DNA from: Sarcodiotheca gaudichaudii
Taxonomy: Eukaryota; Rhodophyta; Florideophyceae; Gigartinales; Solieriaceae
Assembly: GCA_032355985.1 (NCBI GenBank)
Contig: JAUKVZ010000002.1
Span: 496,001 to 560,000, forward strand
Reading direction: 5' to 3'
DNA length: 64,000 nucleotides
The position numbers were made by a program, and so were the translations under genes. The notes beneath the pieces were generated by a model. That model had not been told where the DNA came from and did no database searches. It saw only the letters and a list, made by a program, of their open reading frames with translations. Numbering within the stretch: position 1 is the stretch's first letter; the number at the start of each line of letters is the position of its first letter. Shown piece after piece: positions 37,489 to 46,041 of this stretch.

Positions 37489-38733
37489 TCAGAAGAGGAG
37501 CTGGAACTGAGCGCGGATCGCGACTTCGTTGTCGTCGACCGAGCTGAGACGGCCGGTACCGGTGTCCGGGCCGAGTTCAATGGTGTCGTTGAACCACCAG
37601 ACGACGTCCATGGAGAACTTGGCGCCCTGACCATGGAGGTAGTTATTGAATCCAACGGTCAGCGCCGGGTAGCTGTCCTGTACGTAGACGGTGTCATCAA
37701 GCCAGAGCTGGTCGTAACGAACATAGCCTTCGAGATTCTCGGTGAAGTAGTAACCACCCTGGACAACAATGCCAAAGTTGTCCTCGTTGTTCGCTCCATC
37801 GATATTATTTCCGATGAACGTCGCAAACATGTTCCAGCCATCGCCATTCCAGGTGAAGTCTACGGCGTACTCGAAGACATCAACGTCCTGGACGCCGGGA
37901 GCGTCTCCGCCGCCCTGGTAGTGAAGTGCGACACCGAGCAGCATGCCACCCTCTGAGCCGCGCGGGGAGGTGAACTCCTTGAACTGGCTCCAGTCACCGG
38001 AGATCAGCCACTCGAAACGACCCGTGAAGGCATAGTCGGAGACCTGATCGGGGGCGCCGAAGTCGGTGTTGGCCGTGTTCAGACCGTCAGAGAACGCGAG
38101 CGCCATGCTCCAGGTCTCGTCGGTGTAGACGGCCTCAACACCCTGCGAGCGGCCCTGGCTGAAGAACTCATTGACCATCGAGCGCTCGATGGCGAGCTGG
38201 TACTTGGAGCTGACAAGCTCTTCGCGAAGCAGCGGAAGCTTGAACTGACCCCAGCGAACCTTCCAGCCGTTGTCGAGCTTCATGCCGACGTAGGCGTCCT
38301 CAAGCGTGAAGTCGCCGCCATCGCGGTCGAACGCGCCCTGGACCTTGTAGAAGAGATCCGGATCCCAGGCATGGCCGGAGAACTCGAGCTTGGTGCGTCG
38401 AGTCTGGAAGCCATTCTGATAGTCATCCTCGCCGGACGAATCAGGTGAATCACGGAAGTCGTTCAGATAGCGGAACTGGATCTGTCCACCAACGTTCAGA
38501 CGGAAGTTTCCGTCAGCAGAAGCGAGGAAGAATTTGCCGTCATATCCGGCCGTGCCTCCGCTCTGCAGGAGCGAGGAACGGCTCTCGGAGTCAGCGACCA
38601 TCTCGGCGACCAGCGCACGGACTTCGTCACTGTTCGCATTCGTCCACGCCTCGGTCTCGGCCGTGGCGACAGAAGCGCCGCTCACGCCGATGACTGCTCC
38701 GGCGAGCAGCCTCAGGCACATTGTCCGTTTCAT
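37489..38733 (-). CDS. OprP/OprO-type porin, copy 1
   Basis: 414 residues from ATG 38733, where AAGGAG lies 8 bp upstream; an ATG at 38751 overlaps that ribosome-binding site and is less likely. A signal peptide (LLAGAVIGVSGASVATA) is followed by a short helical stalk (EVRALVAEMVADSESRSSLL). A 16-strand-type beta-barrel of the phosphate-selective porin family follows (QIQFRYLNDF, TRRTKLEFSGHAWDPDLFYK, WKVRWGQFKLPLLREELVSS). It ends in an aromatic F (RAQFQLLF) for outer-membrane insertion. Family members are trimeric channels; phosphate selectivity is not proven for this branch. A paralogue lies directly upstream on the same strand. Confidence 0.9.
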   Translation of the reverse strand: MKRTMCLRLLAGAVIGVSGASVATAETEAWTNANSDEVRALVAEMVADSESRSSLLQSGGTAGYDGKFFLASADGNFRLNVGGQIQFRYLNDFRDSPDSSGEDDYQNGFQTRRTKLEFSGHAWDPDLFYKVQGAFDRDGGDFTLEDAYVGMKLDNGWKVRWGQFKLPLLREELVSSKYQLAIERSMVNEFFSQGRSQGVEAVYTDETWSMALAFSDGLNTANTDFGAPDQVSDYAFTGRFEWLISGDWSQFKEFTSPRGSEGGMLLGVALHYQGGGDAPGVQDVDVFEYAVDFTWNGDGWNMFATFIGNNIDGANNEDNFGIVVQGGYYFTENLEGYVRYDQLWLDDTVYVQDSYPALTVGFNNYLHGQGAKFSMDVVWWFNDTIELGPDTGTGRLSSVDDNEVAIRAQFQLLF

Positions 38734-38824
38734 GCGAGACTTCTCCTTCATCAGATCCCGGACGGGTCCAATACAATTGAACGAGCGCCCGAGGATTAGT
38801 TCATCAGTCTCCGGCTCGGATGCG
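38624..38824 (-). repeat. Duplicated 5' block, copy 1
   Basis: This 201-bp block covers the signal peptide, start codon and about 90 bp of upstream leader of porin copy 1. It is near-identical to 39857-40057, which has the same length. It covers the same gene part, so the duplication includes regulatory sequence. Confidence 0.85.
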
Positions 38825-38840
38825 AACGAACTTATCCGCT

Positions 38841-38853
38841 GCCTTTATGACAG
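38841..38853 (-). promoter_or_regulatory. Pho-box-like half site
   Basis: On the minus strand CTGTCATAAAGGC lies about 110 bp upstream of porin copy 1. CTGTCAT is one 7-bp unit of the enterobacterial PhoB direct repeat, but the second unit is poor here (GGCAGCG). It is noted only because the gene belongs to the phosphate porin family. Confidence 0.2.
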
Positions 38854-38889
38854 TACGCGCCGGCGCCATGTCCCGCGAATTGTGGGCAT

Positions 38890-38921
38890 AAAAAAACCGG
38901 CCTCCCTTTCGAGAGGCCGGT
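38890..38921 (-). terminator. Rho-independent terminator of porin copy 2
   Basis: On the minus strand a 9-bp perfect stem (ACCGGCCTC / GAGGCCGGT) with an 8-base loop is followed by seven T. It closes the second porin and separates it from the first. Confidence 0.92.
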
Positions 38922-38976
38922 CTGAACTCTTTCAGAGTCGCCGCAATGAAGCGACGTTCTCAACTGATTCGATGAA

Positions 38977-39966
38977 TCAGAAGAGGAGCTGGAACTGGAG
39001 ACGAAGCGTGACTTCGTTCTCATCGACCGAGCCGAGACGGCCAACGCCGGTGTCGGCGCCGAGGTCGGGATCAGCGAAGTCAGTCTTCTCGAGGTACCAG
39101 ACGAGGTCAGCGGAGAACTTCGCGCCCTGGCCGTGGATGTAGTTGTTCACACCAACGGTGATGGCGGGAATGCTGTCCTCTTCGTAGATGTCGTCATCGA
39201 GGAAGAGCTGGTCGTAACGACCGTAGAGCTCCCAGTTCTCAGAGAGGTAGAAACCACCCTGGAGGACGATGCCGTAGTCGCTCTGACGGGGGATGCCGCC
39301 GCCGCCATCGGTGTAAGCGCCGACGACTGCCGCGAACATGTTCCAGCCATCGCCGAGCCAGCTGAAGTCGACGGTCCACTGGAAGAGGTCGACGTCAGGA
39401 TTGCCGCCGCCCTCGTAGTGCATGGCCGCACCGAGCATCATGCCGTCCTCGGAACCGCGAGCGGAGGTGAACTCCTTGAACTGGCTCCAGTCACCGGAGA
39501 TCAGCCACTCGAAACGACCCGTGAAGGCGTAGTCGGACTGCTGATCGGGGGCGCCGAAGTCAGAGTTGGCGGTGCGAACACCATCAGAGAACGCGAGGGC
39601 CAGGCTCCACGCCTCGTCAGCGTAGATGGCCTCGACACCCTGTGAGCGGCCCTGATTGAAGAACTCGTTGACCATGGAACGCTCGATGGCGAGCTGGTAC
39701 TTGGAGCTGACAAGCTCTTCGCGAAGCAGCGGAAGCTTGAACTGACCCCAGCGAACNNNNNNNNNNNNNNNNNNNNNNNNNNNNNNNNNNNNNNNNNNNN
39801 NNNNNNNNNNNNNNNNNNNNNNNNNNNNNNNNNNNNNNNNNNNNNNNNNNNNNNNNTCGTCACTGTTCGCATTCGTCCACGCCTCGGTCTCGGCCGTGGC
39901 GACAGAAGCGCCGCTCACGCCGATGACTGCTCCAGCGAGCAGGCTCAGGCACATTGTCCGTCTCAT
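38977..39966 (-). CDS. OprP/OprO-type porin, copy 2 (interrupted by assembly gap)
   Basis: Read from ATG 39966. The visible signal peptide and stalk (LLAGAVIGVSGASVATA, then TEAWTNANSD) are the same as in copy 1. The coding sequence resumes after the gap at VRWGQFKLPLLREELVSS and ends in LQFQLLF. The C-terminal half differs from copy 1 in loops such as VDLFQWTVDFSWLGDGWN and GGGGIPRQSDYGIV. A 100-N run removes the middle of the gene, and the frame is kept across it by chance of length. Likely an intact porin in the real genome. Predicted size by analogy with copy 1 is about 420 residues. Confidence 0.8.
   Translation of the reverse strand: MRRTMCLSLLAGAVIGVSGASVATAETEAWTNANSDXXXXXXXXXXXXXXXXXXXXXXXXXXXXXXXXXXVRWGQFKLPLLREELVSSKYQLAIERSMVNEFFNQGRSQGVEAIYADEAWSLALAFSDGVRTANSDFGAPDQQSDYAFTGRFEWLISGDWSQFKEFTSARGSEDGMMLGAAMHYEGGGNPDVDLFQWTVDFSWLGDGWNMFAAVVGAYTDGGGGIPRQSDYGIVLQGGFYLSENWELYGRYDQLFLDDDIYEEDSIPAITVGVNNYIHGQGAKFSADLVWYLEKTDFADPDLGADTGVGRLGSVDENEVTLRLQFQLLF
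39757..39856. other. Assembly gap of 100 N inside porin copy 2
   Basis: Exactly 100 N, the usual placeholder for a gap of unknown size. Both flanks occur in copy 1 (ending at 38259 and starting at 38624), where they are 364 bp apart. If the copies are equal in length the gap hides roughly 364 bp. The cause is probably repeat collapse between two near-identical genes. Confidence 0.9.
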
Positions 39967-40057
39967 GTGAGACTTCTCCTTCATCAGATTCCGGACGCGT
40001 TCAATACACCTGAACGAGCGTCCAAGGATTAGTTCATCAGTCTCCGGCTCGGATGCG
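39857..40057 (-). repeat. Duplicated 5' block, copy 2
   Basis: The partner of 38624-38824, also 201 bp, running from the gap edge through the start codon into the leader. A few base differences lie in the leader (for example around 39990-40025). Confidence 0.85.
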
Positions 40058-40396
40058 CACGCACCCATCCATTGCTCGAATGACTGCTCTCGGCTAACTC
40101 AACGAATTCTCTGGAAGGAAGTGATCCATTTTTACGTCACCGCCTCCCATGGGCCTGCGATTCTCAACGCAAGCAGTCGCTAACTATACCTGAGGAAGAT
40201 AGCGACTGCCAACCTGACTGGGTGCTTATCGACCCGCCATCCCCATCTCCGCCCCTTTTCGTACACGTCCGTCCGGAGTTTTCCGGGCCTTCTTTTCGGC
40301 ACAGACACTCCGTCCCGCAACACGCCTCCACAGACGGACTCGCCCACTGCTGCCTAAGTGCCTGAAAACACTGGACTTATCGCGGGGCCGCCCGAA
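39967..40396. other. Intergenic region between porin copy 2 and transketolase
   Basis: 430 bp with no coding frame supported. The porin-proximal 90 bp repeats the leader of copy 1. A good minus-strand promoter with an inverted repeat sits at 40173-40212. The part near transketolase is C-rich and shows no clear terminator for that gene. Confidence 0.6.
40173..40212 (-). promoter_or_regulatory. Sigma-70 promoter with overlapping inverted repeat, upstream of porin copy 2
   Basis: On the minus strand the -35 is TTGGCA (40212-40207), spacer 18 bp, and the -10 is TATAGT (40188-40183). Each hexamer matches consensus in five of six bases. A perfect 10-bp inverted repeat (GCAGTCGCTA at 40173-40182 and TAGCGACTGC at 40200-40209, read on the plus strand) covers half of the -35 and the expected start site. 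It gives a leader of about 210 nt. A repressor operator is a fair reading. Confidence 0.65.
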
Positions 40397-42370
40397 TTAC
40401 ACGGCATTGACGGCCAGCAGTTCCATGCACTCGGCCACGATGTGCGAGTGCGACAATCCGCACAGATTCAGTGACTCTTCCGGCGTCCGGACGGACTTGG
40501 GGATCCGCTTGACGAACATCTGCTGCAGCGAGAAGGAGTCGCCGGACTCGGTCATCACGTCGGCGACGGCAGAGCCCATCGCCGCGCCGAAGTTGTCCTC
40601 CAGCGTGATGACGTAGCCATTGTTCTGCTGTGCGAGGTCGAGCAGCTTGTCGCCGTCGAACGGAATCGAATAGAGATCGACGAGCGTCGCCGAGATGCCC
40701 TGGCGATCCAGCTCATCGAGCGCCTTGTTCGCTTCGTGCACCATGTATCCGCTTGCGACGAGCAGCACATCGCGTCCTTCGCTGAGCACTTCGAAGCCGC
40801 CGAGATTGAACACGACGTCATCGGAGTACAGAAACTCCGTCTCCGGGCGCAGCGTGCGCATGTAGCACGCGCCTTCGTATTCGGCCATCACGCCCGTCAG
40901 CGCATACGCGGCGTACGCATCTGCAGGCTGCAGGATGTAACACCCCGGATTGCCGTTGTAATCACGCATCGTCGAAAGGCTGCGGAACCAGGCGACATCC
41001 GGCAGCGACATCTGGCTCGGGCCGTCGGCGGCGAGCGAAATGCCGCTGTGTGAGCCGATGATCTTCAGATTCGCGCCGCTGTACACGCCCATTTCGATCT
41101 GGTCGTACGCGCGTGTGATGAACTTGGCGAAGCTTGAGATGAAGGGCGTCTTGCCGGCCGCGGAAAAGCCCACGCCCATCGAGAGCATGTTTTGTTCGGC
41201 GATCTTGCACTCGAAGAAGCGACGTTCGAGATCCTTGTCCTTGGCGAACGTTTCGGCGAATGTCGAGTTGCTGACATCCGCATCCAGCACCACGACGTCT
41301 TCGGCGATGTGGCCGAGGGCGCGCAGCGCCAGGCCGTATGCCTTGCGCGTCGCCAGGCGTCCCGTGTGCAGCACGGACTCCATGTCGAAGCGCTTCATCG
41401 TTTCGCTGAAGGGCGGCAGATCGTGGTTGGGCGGCGACTTGACCGGCGCCTCTGACGGCGGCTGGATCATGAACTGATCGCTCTGCACCAGCGCCGAGGT
41501 CAGCTCCACGCGCCGCTCATCCAGTTCAGCGATCGCCTTGTCGAGCGCGGCGCCGCTGGCCGGCTTGCCGTGCCAGTTGCCCGCCTGCATGGAGGGGGAG
41601 CCCCAGCCCTTGACGGTGTTCGCGACGACCGCCATCGGTCTGGCGCCATCTTCACCCTGGATCGATGCAAACTTATCGAAGGCTTCCTTAATAGCAGCAG
41701 GCTGATGGCCGTCGATCGTGATGACCTCGATGCCAACCGCTTCGAGCTTGGCGGCGATCGCCTCGGGCGACTGGGGATCGCCGACGCGACCGGCCTGGCC
41801 GTAGCCATTGCAGTTGAAGATCGGCAGCACGTTGGTGACGCCGTTGTCAGCGATGTAGTCGATGGCCTCCCAGATCTGGCCTTCGCGCGACTCGCCGTCG
41901 CCGATGATGCAGTAGATCCGGCGATCGTTCTCGTCGAGGCGTGCGGCCTCGCCGAGGCCGGCGGAGACGGAAAGTCCCTGGCCCAGCGATCCGGTGGCTG
42001 CGTCGAAGAAGGGGAAGCCGACTTCAGGATTCGGATGCCCGTCGAGGACGGAATCCGCCTCGCGAAGGGTCATGAGATCATCGATGGTGAGGGTGCGCTT
42101 GTTGTCACCCATGCCGATTTTGCCGCCCAGCCGGGCATACGCGGCATACACGACGGGCACGGCGTGGCCTTCGCTGAGGATGAGGCGATCGGCCGTCGGA
42201 TAGTCCGGGACGTCGGGCGACCATCTCATGGAATGGAACATGAGGACGGTCACGATGTGCCCGAGGCTCATCGCGGTGGTCGGGTGGCCGCTTCCGGCGG
42301 CGTCACACATCTGGAGACTCAGTTTGTCGAGCTCAATCGCTTGAGCGTGAACGGCGGCTTCAAAGGACAT
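40397..42370 (-). CDS. tkt: Transketolase
   Basis: 657 residues. The thiamine diphosphate motif is intact: IIGDGESREGQIWEAIDYIA then NCNGYGQAG (GDG...N). HPTTAMSLGHIVTVLMFHSM holds a substrate His, and GFPFFDAATGSLGQGLSVSAG the next family block. The pyrimidine domain (AADGPSQMSLPDVAWFRSL; CKIAEQNMLSMGVG with catalytic Glu) and the C-terminal domain are both present in one chain. It transfers two-carbon units in the pentose phosphate pathway. RpiB, a partner of the same pathway, is encoded 4 kb away. Diverges from dnaN across 254 bp. Confidence 0.95.
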   Translation of the reverse strand: MSFEAAVHAQAIELDKLSLQMCDAAGSGHPTTAMSLGHIVTVLMFHSMRWSPDVPDYPTADRLILSEGHAVPVVYAAYARLGGKIGMGDNKRTLTIDDLMTLREADSVLDGHPNPEVGFPFFDAATGSLGQGLSVSAGLGEAARLDENDRRIYCIIGDGESREGQIWEAIDYIADNGVTNVLPIFNCNGYGQAGRVGDPQSPEAIAAKLEAVGIEVITIDGHQPAAIKEAFDKFASIQGEDGARPMAVVANTVKGWGSPSMQAGNWHGKPASGAALDKAIAELDERRVELTSALVQSDQFMIQPPSEAPVKSPPNHDLPPFSETMKRFDMESVLHTGRLATRKAYGLALRALGHIAEDVVVLDADVSNSTFAETFAKDKDLERRFFECKIAEQNMLSMGVGFSAAGKTPFISSFAKFITRAYDQIEMGVYSGANLKIIGSHSGISLAADGPSQMSLPDVAWFRSLSTMRDYNGNPGCYILQPADAYAAYALTGVMAEYEGACYMRTLRPETEFLYSDDVVFNLGGFEVLSEGRDVLLVASGYMVHEANKALDELDRQGISATLVDLYSIPFDGDKLLDLAQQNNGYVITLEDNFGAAMGSAVADVMTESGDSFSLQQMFVKRIPKSVRTPEESLNLCGLSHSHIVAECMELLAVNAV

Positions 42371-42624
42371 CAGGTCTCCTCAAATCCGGCGGCACGCGCA
42401 GGCGCCGCTGGGTTTGAAAGGGTTTTGTATGGTGAGCGGAACGTCGAGGCGCTCCGGCGCGGGCCTGCCGGAGGGATCGCACAGTATCCAAGTTTTGCCT
42501 CTCGCGGACAACCGGGATCGAGCCCTCCCTCTTAAGAATCACACCCCACAACCTGTCGGCGAGACCTTTGGGCCAGATGGATGCGATACACTCCGATGCT
42601 CGAATACAAGGGAGATCCAGGACG

Positions 42625-43788
42625 ATGAAGGTCATTTGCGACCGCGCTGCGCTGCTTGACGCCATTAATGTTGTTTCCGCCGTCGTTCCATCGCGAACGC
42701 CGCGGCCGCAGCTGATGTGCGTCAAACTCATCGCCGAACTCGATGGCGATGTCGGCTCACTCACACTCGCCGCCACCGACGCCGACACATCCATCTGTCT
42801 GTCGACCGTGCAGGTCGAGGTGCAGACGCCGGGTGAGGCGCTCGTGCCGGCGCAGAAGCTGCAGCAGATCGTCGCCGCGGAAGAGGATGAGCCCACGCTC
42901 ACGCTCGATGTCAGCGAAGACGTCATGGAAGTGCGCGGCGCCGATGCGAAGTTCAAGATCTACGGCTACTCGCCCGCCGACTTCCCGGCCATGGCCGAGT
43001 TCCCCGAGGGCGAGGCCACTGGCAACGGCAGCGTCTTCGAGGTCGAGTCCAGCGAGATGCAGCGACTCGTCTCGCGCACGCTCTTCGCGACGGCTCGTGA
43101 GACCAGTCGGTACGCCATCAATGGCGTGCTGATGCGCGTCGCCGGCAAGAAGATTGAGATGGTCGCCACCGATGGGCGTCGCCTGGCGCTCGCACGCGGC
43201 GTCGCTCAGGGCGCCAGCGCTGATAAGGACTTCCGCTGCATCATTCCCACCAAGGGACTGACGCTGGTCAACAAGCTTATTGAGGATGGCGCGGAGCGCA
43301 TCCGCGTCGCCATCACGGACAACCAGGCGTATTTCCAGTTTGCCGCGGAGACGCGCCCGTGGAAGGCCACGCTTTCCAGCTCCCTCGTCGAAGGCTCCTT
43401 CCCTCCTTACGAAGAGGTCATTCCGAAGGATCAGGACAAGAAGGCGGTCTTCGAGGTCACGACGCTTCGCAGCGGCGTGCGGCGAGCGGCGCTGCTCACC
43501 AACGAGGAGTCGCGCGGCGTCAAGCTGCAGTTCACCGGCTCTTCCGACAAGACCCTGCGTCTGTCCAGCCGGGCCCCGGAGATGGGCGAAGCCGAGGTCA
43601 ATATCGATATCGAGTCGTACGACGGCGACGAGATCGAAATTGGTTTCAACCCCAGCTTCATCACCGACGCGCTGAAGGTCGTCGAGGATCCGCAGGTGAT
43701 CATCGAACTCAAGGCGCCCAACAAGCCGGGGCTTCTCAAGAGCGGCAGTGACTTCGTCTATGTCGTGATGCCCGTCAGCCTGCAGTAG
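42625..43788 (+). CDS. dnaN: DNA polymerase III beta sliding clamp
   Basis: 387 residues from ATG 42625, with AGGA just upstream; open frame before that is leader. Three beta-clamp domains follow each other: MKVICDRAALLDAINVVSAV opens the first, FATARETSRYAINGVLMRV and MVATDGRRLALARG the second, and IEIGFNPSFITDALKVVED with the C-terminal YVVMPVSLQ the third. The final VMPV.L is the usual clamp ending that lines the peptide-binding pocket. No dnaA, recF or gyrB is adjacent. Confidence 0.97.
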   Translation: MKVICDRAALLDAINVVSAVVPSRTPRPQLMCVKLIAELDGDVGSLTLAATDADTSICLSTVQVEVQTPGEALVPAQKLQQIVAAEEDEPTLTLDVSEDVMEVRGADAKFKIYGYSPADFPAMAEFPEGEATGNGSVFEVESSEMQRLVSRTLFATARETSRYAINGVLMRVAGKKIEMVATDGRRLALARGVAQGASADKDFRCIIPTKGLTLVNKLIEDGAERIRVAITDNQAYFQFAAETRPWKATLSSSLVEGSFPPYEEVIPKDQDKKAVFEVTTLRSGVRRAALLTNEESRGVKLQFTGSSDKTLRLSSRAPEMGEAEVNIDIESYDGDEIEIGFNPSFITDALKVVEDPQVIIELKAPNKPGLLKSGSDFVYVVMPVSLQ

Positions 43789-43997
43789 GTCTGAATCCGG
43801 CCAATATCCGCCACCAGCGCCCGTATGCCGCCGATAAGCGGCGTTCCGGGGGGCATCATCCCTCTTTTCGCTTGGGGTGGATCCCCTGCGAGGTATGTTG
43901 CGGATAGCCTTTCACAATCGACCTGTCGTGGGTAGAGGTGAGAACGTCGGCCGGTGTGGAACCCAGCCGACGATCAACGAGATTGAGGAGACGCATG

Positions 43998-45188
43998 ATG
44001 CGCACGATTCTGCGTTCATCACTGGCTGTCGCGTGCCCCGTCGTCGTTTCACTGACCATCGCGCCGGGCGCTTTCGGCCAGCGTGACAGTCTCGAATCGA
44101 CGGACATGATTTACACGATTCGCGAGGGCCATCGTCAGGTCGATCCCGCCGTTCCCCTCGAAGTTCGGGACTGGCGCATGGTCGAGCGAGCCGAGAAGCG
44201 CATCATCGCCGGCGAGGCGCCTGATTCGCCCACGAATCGCGTTGATCCGAACTCGCCTTCGTCGGAATACAAAGGCGTGTGCAGTCTCACGATCACGATC
44301 GGCGGCTCGGACTTCAACTGCACGGGCGTGCCCATCTCCCGCAGGCACATCCTCAGCGCCGGCCACTGCTTCGACATTGATGATGATGGAACCGATGACT
44401 CCAGCGCGACCGTCATCCGATTCAACGAACTGGGCTCCGCAAACGTCTTCTACACGACCGGCGACATCGTCTCGATCAACGTGCATCCTGACTACACGGG
44501 ATTCAACAATCCCAGCGTCAATGATGATCTCGTCGTCATTGAGCTGAATCAGGACATCCCCTACATCATTCCCGTCTATCCGCTGTATCGCGACACACTC
44601 GCAAGCGGGCAGGAGATCGAAGTTGTCGGCTATGGCCAGAGCGGCGATGGCGTCAACGGATTCCTGATCCCCAGCGGATCGACCGTCAAGCGCACCGGCG
44701 CCAATCACGCCAACCAGTTCTTCAATGACGACGAGTTCAGCGGCGCCCTCGAGATCTGGCAGTTCGATTTCGACGGTCCTGCAGGCAACGGCTTTACGGG
44801 CGGCTCGACGCTCGGCAACGAGATCGAAACGACGTTCGGCGGCGGCGATTCCGGCGGGCCGGGCTTCATCGATGTCGGGGGCGTGCTGCACGTCTACAGC
44901 GTCAATACCTACGGCTTCCCCAACGGCCCGAATGCGACGCCGCTCTTCGGCTCCGGAGGCGGCGGCATGCTCGTCAACGGCTATCTCACGTGGCTCGATG
45001 GATTTATCGATTTCTGCAGCCTGCAGGCTGATCTCAATGGCGATGAGCAGGTTGGATCGGGCGATCTGGCCGTGCTCGTCGGTCAATGGGGCATGACGCG
45101 TGTCGACGCCGATCTTGATGGCGACGGCACGGTGGGCGCGGGCGATCTTGCTCAGCTCATCGGCCTCTGGGGCCCGGCCTGCCCGTAA
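43998..45188 (+). CDS. Secreted trypsin-like serine protease with dockerin-like C-terminus
   Basis: About 396 residues; GAGGAG lies 7 bp before ATG 43998 and 4 bp before ATG 43995. A signal peptide (SLAVACPVVVSLTIAPGAFG) precedes a propeptide-like stretch. The chymotrypsin-fold catalytic triad is readable: His in RRHILSAGHCFD, Asp in VNDDLVVIELNQ, Ser in GGGDSGGPGF. The last 50 residues form two dockerin-like repeats (ADLNGDEQVGSGDLAVLVG and ADLDGDGTVGAGDLAQLIG). The enzyme should act outside the cytoplasm; substrate unknown. A strong terminator follows. Confidence 0.88.
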   Translation: MRTILRSSLAVACPVVVSLTIAPGAFGQRDSLESTDMIYTIREGHRQVDPAVPLEVRDWRMVERAEKRIIAGEAPDSPTNRVDPNSPSSEYKGVCSLTITIGGSDFNCTGVPISRRHILSAGHCFDIDDDGTDDSSATVIRFNELGSANVFYTTGDIVSINVHPDYTGFNNPSVNDDLVVIELNQDIPYIIPVYPLYRDTLASGQEIEVVGYGQSGDGVNGFLIPSGSTVKRTGANHANQFFNDDEFSGALEIWQFDFDGPAGNGFTGGSTLGNEIETTFGGGDSGGPGFIDVGGVLHVYSVNTYGFPNGPNATPLFGSGGGGMLVNGYLTWLDGFIDFCSLQADLNGDEQVGSGDLAVLVGQWGMTRVDADLDGDGTVGAGDLAQLIGLWGPACP

Positions 45189-45226
45189 CACAGCTTTCCG
45201 CACCGCGAATCCGTGGTTCGCGAAGG

Positions 45227-45265
45227 CGACCCTGGCCCGCCCGGCCGGGGTCGTCTTTCATTTTT
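45227..45265 (+). terminator. Rho-independent terminator after the protease gene
   Basis: An 11-bp stem (CGACCCTGGCC / GGCCGGGGTCG, one G-T wobble) with a 5-base loop is followed by TCTTTCATTTTT. It stands about 40 bp after the stop. Confidence 0.75.
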
Positions 45266-45286
45266 GAGACTGGTCGAAGAAGCGTC

Positions 45287-45991
45287 TCAGGCGCTGGCGC
45301 CGGCGAGATCCTGGATCTCATCGGCGAGAGCCGCATTGGGGCACTGCACATGCAGTTCGCCCTTGCATCGCAGTTCAAAGAGCATGGGCGCCTGTGTCGG
45401 GACGACGGTCATGTCGTCCTCGGCGTCATCCGTGTGCTGGATCAGCGCCTTGGCCATCGCCCGGATGACATGCATATCTGACGAGTTGACCAGCAGCGGA
45501 TCCCGCCCGTTCTGGTGCAGCGACGCCTCGGCGTCGATCTCCAGCCATGCCGAATCGGAGGCCAGATCGAAGACGATCAGATCGATGATCTTCCGCCAGA
45601 TGCCGACGGGGATGACCATGACCTCATGGATGTGATTGGCGTGGCAGACGCGCTCGACGAACTCGGGGATTCGATCGGACGCCATTTCGACGAATCGAGC
45701 GCCGTTGAGATCTTCAGGCGCCTGTGGGGCGAATAAGACACCCGTGGGGCTTTGCCCGTTGGGCAGTTCGAGGCCGAAACGTGTCAGCGCTCCTTCGGCG
45801 CGTTCCACCACGCCCAGCGGACGCAGTTCCTTCAACGCCTGTTTGTATTCGAGAAACTCCACTTCTCGCTCTTCTGACGCGGGGGCAGGCCCTTCCTTCG
45901 GCCTGAAGAAGATCCGCGACCATATGAATCTACCCAATGTCCCATGCTTACCGCAACAACCACCATTGATCCGATGGCCGGGCCCGCACAT
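45287..45991 (-). CDS. Hypothetical protein
   Basis: About 235 residues. The start is uncertain: ATG 45991 begins an odd Cys/Gly-rich lead, and TTG 45937 would start nearer the region that looks folded (IFFRPKEGPAPASEEREVEF). No family recognised. The body is mixed alpha/beta (VCHANHIHEVMVIPVGIWRK, LIVFDLASDSAWLEIDAEAS) and ends at QCPNAALADEIQDLAGA. No signal peptide or membrane helix. It converges with the protease and diverges from the phosphatase gene. Confidence 0.5.
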   Translation of the reverse strand: MCGPGHRINGGCCGKHGTLGRFIWSRIFFRPKEGPAPASEEREVEFLEYKQALKELRPLGVVERAEGALTRFGLELPNGQSPTGVLFAPQAPEDLNGARFVEMASDRIPEFVERVCHANHIHEVMVIPVGIWRKIIDLIVFDLASDSAWLEIDAEASLHQNGRDPLLVNSSDMHVIRAMAKALIQHTDDAEDDMTVVPTQAPMLFELRCKGELHVQCPNAALADEIQDLAGASA

Positions 45992-46041
45992 ACTCTGTCC
46001 GGGCGTGGCTCCATCATCGACGAGATCCTCAGCCCGCTTTG

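Noticed and set aside
39757-39856. Porin copy 2 as a broken gene
   Set aside because: The interruption is a run of N from assembly; flanking parts are intact and in frame by analogy with copy 1.
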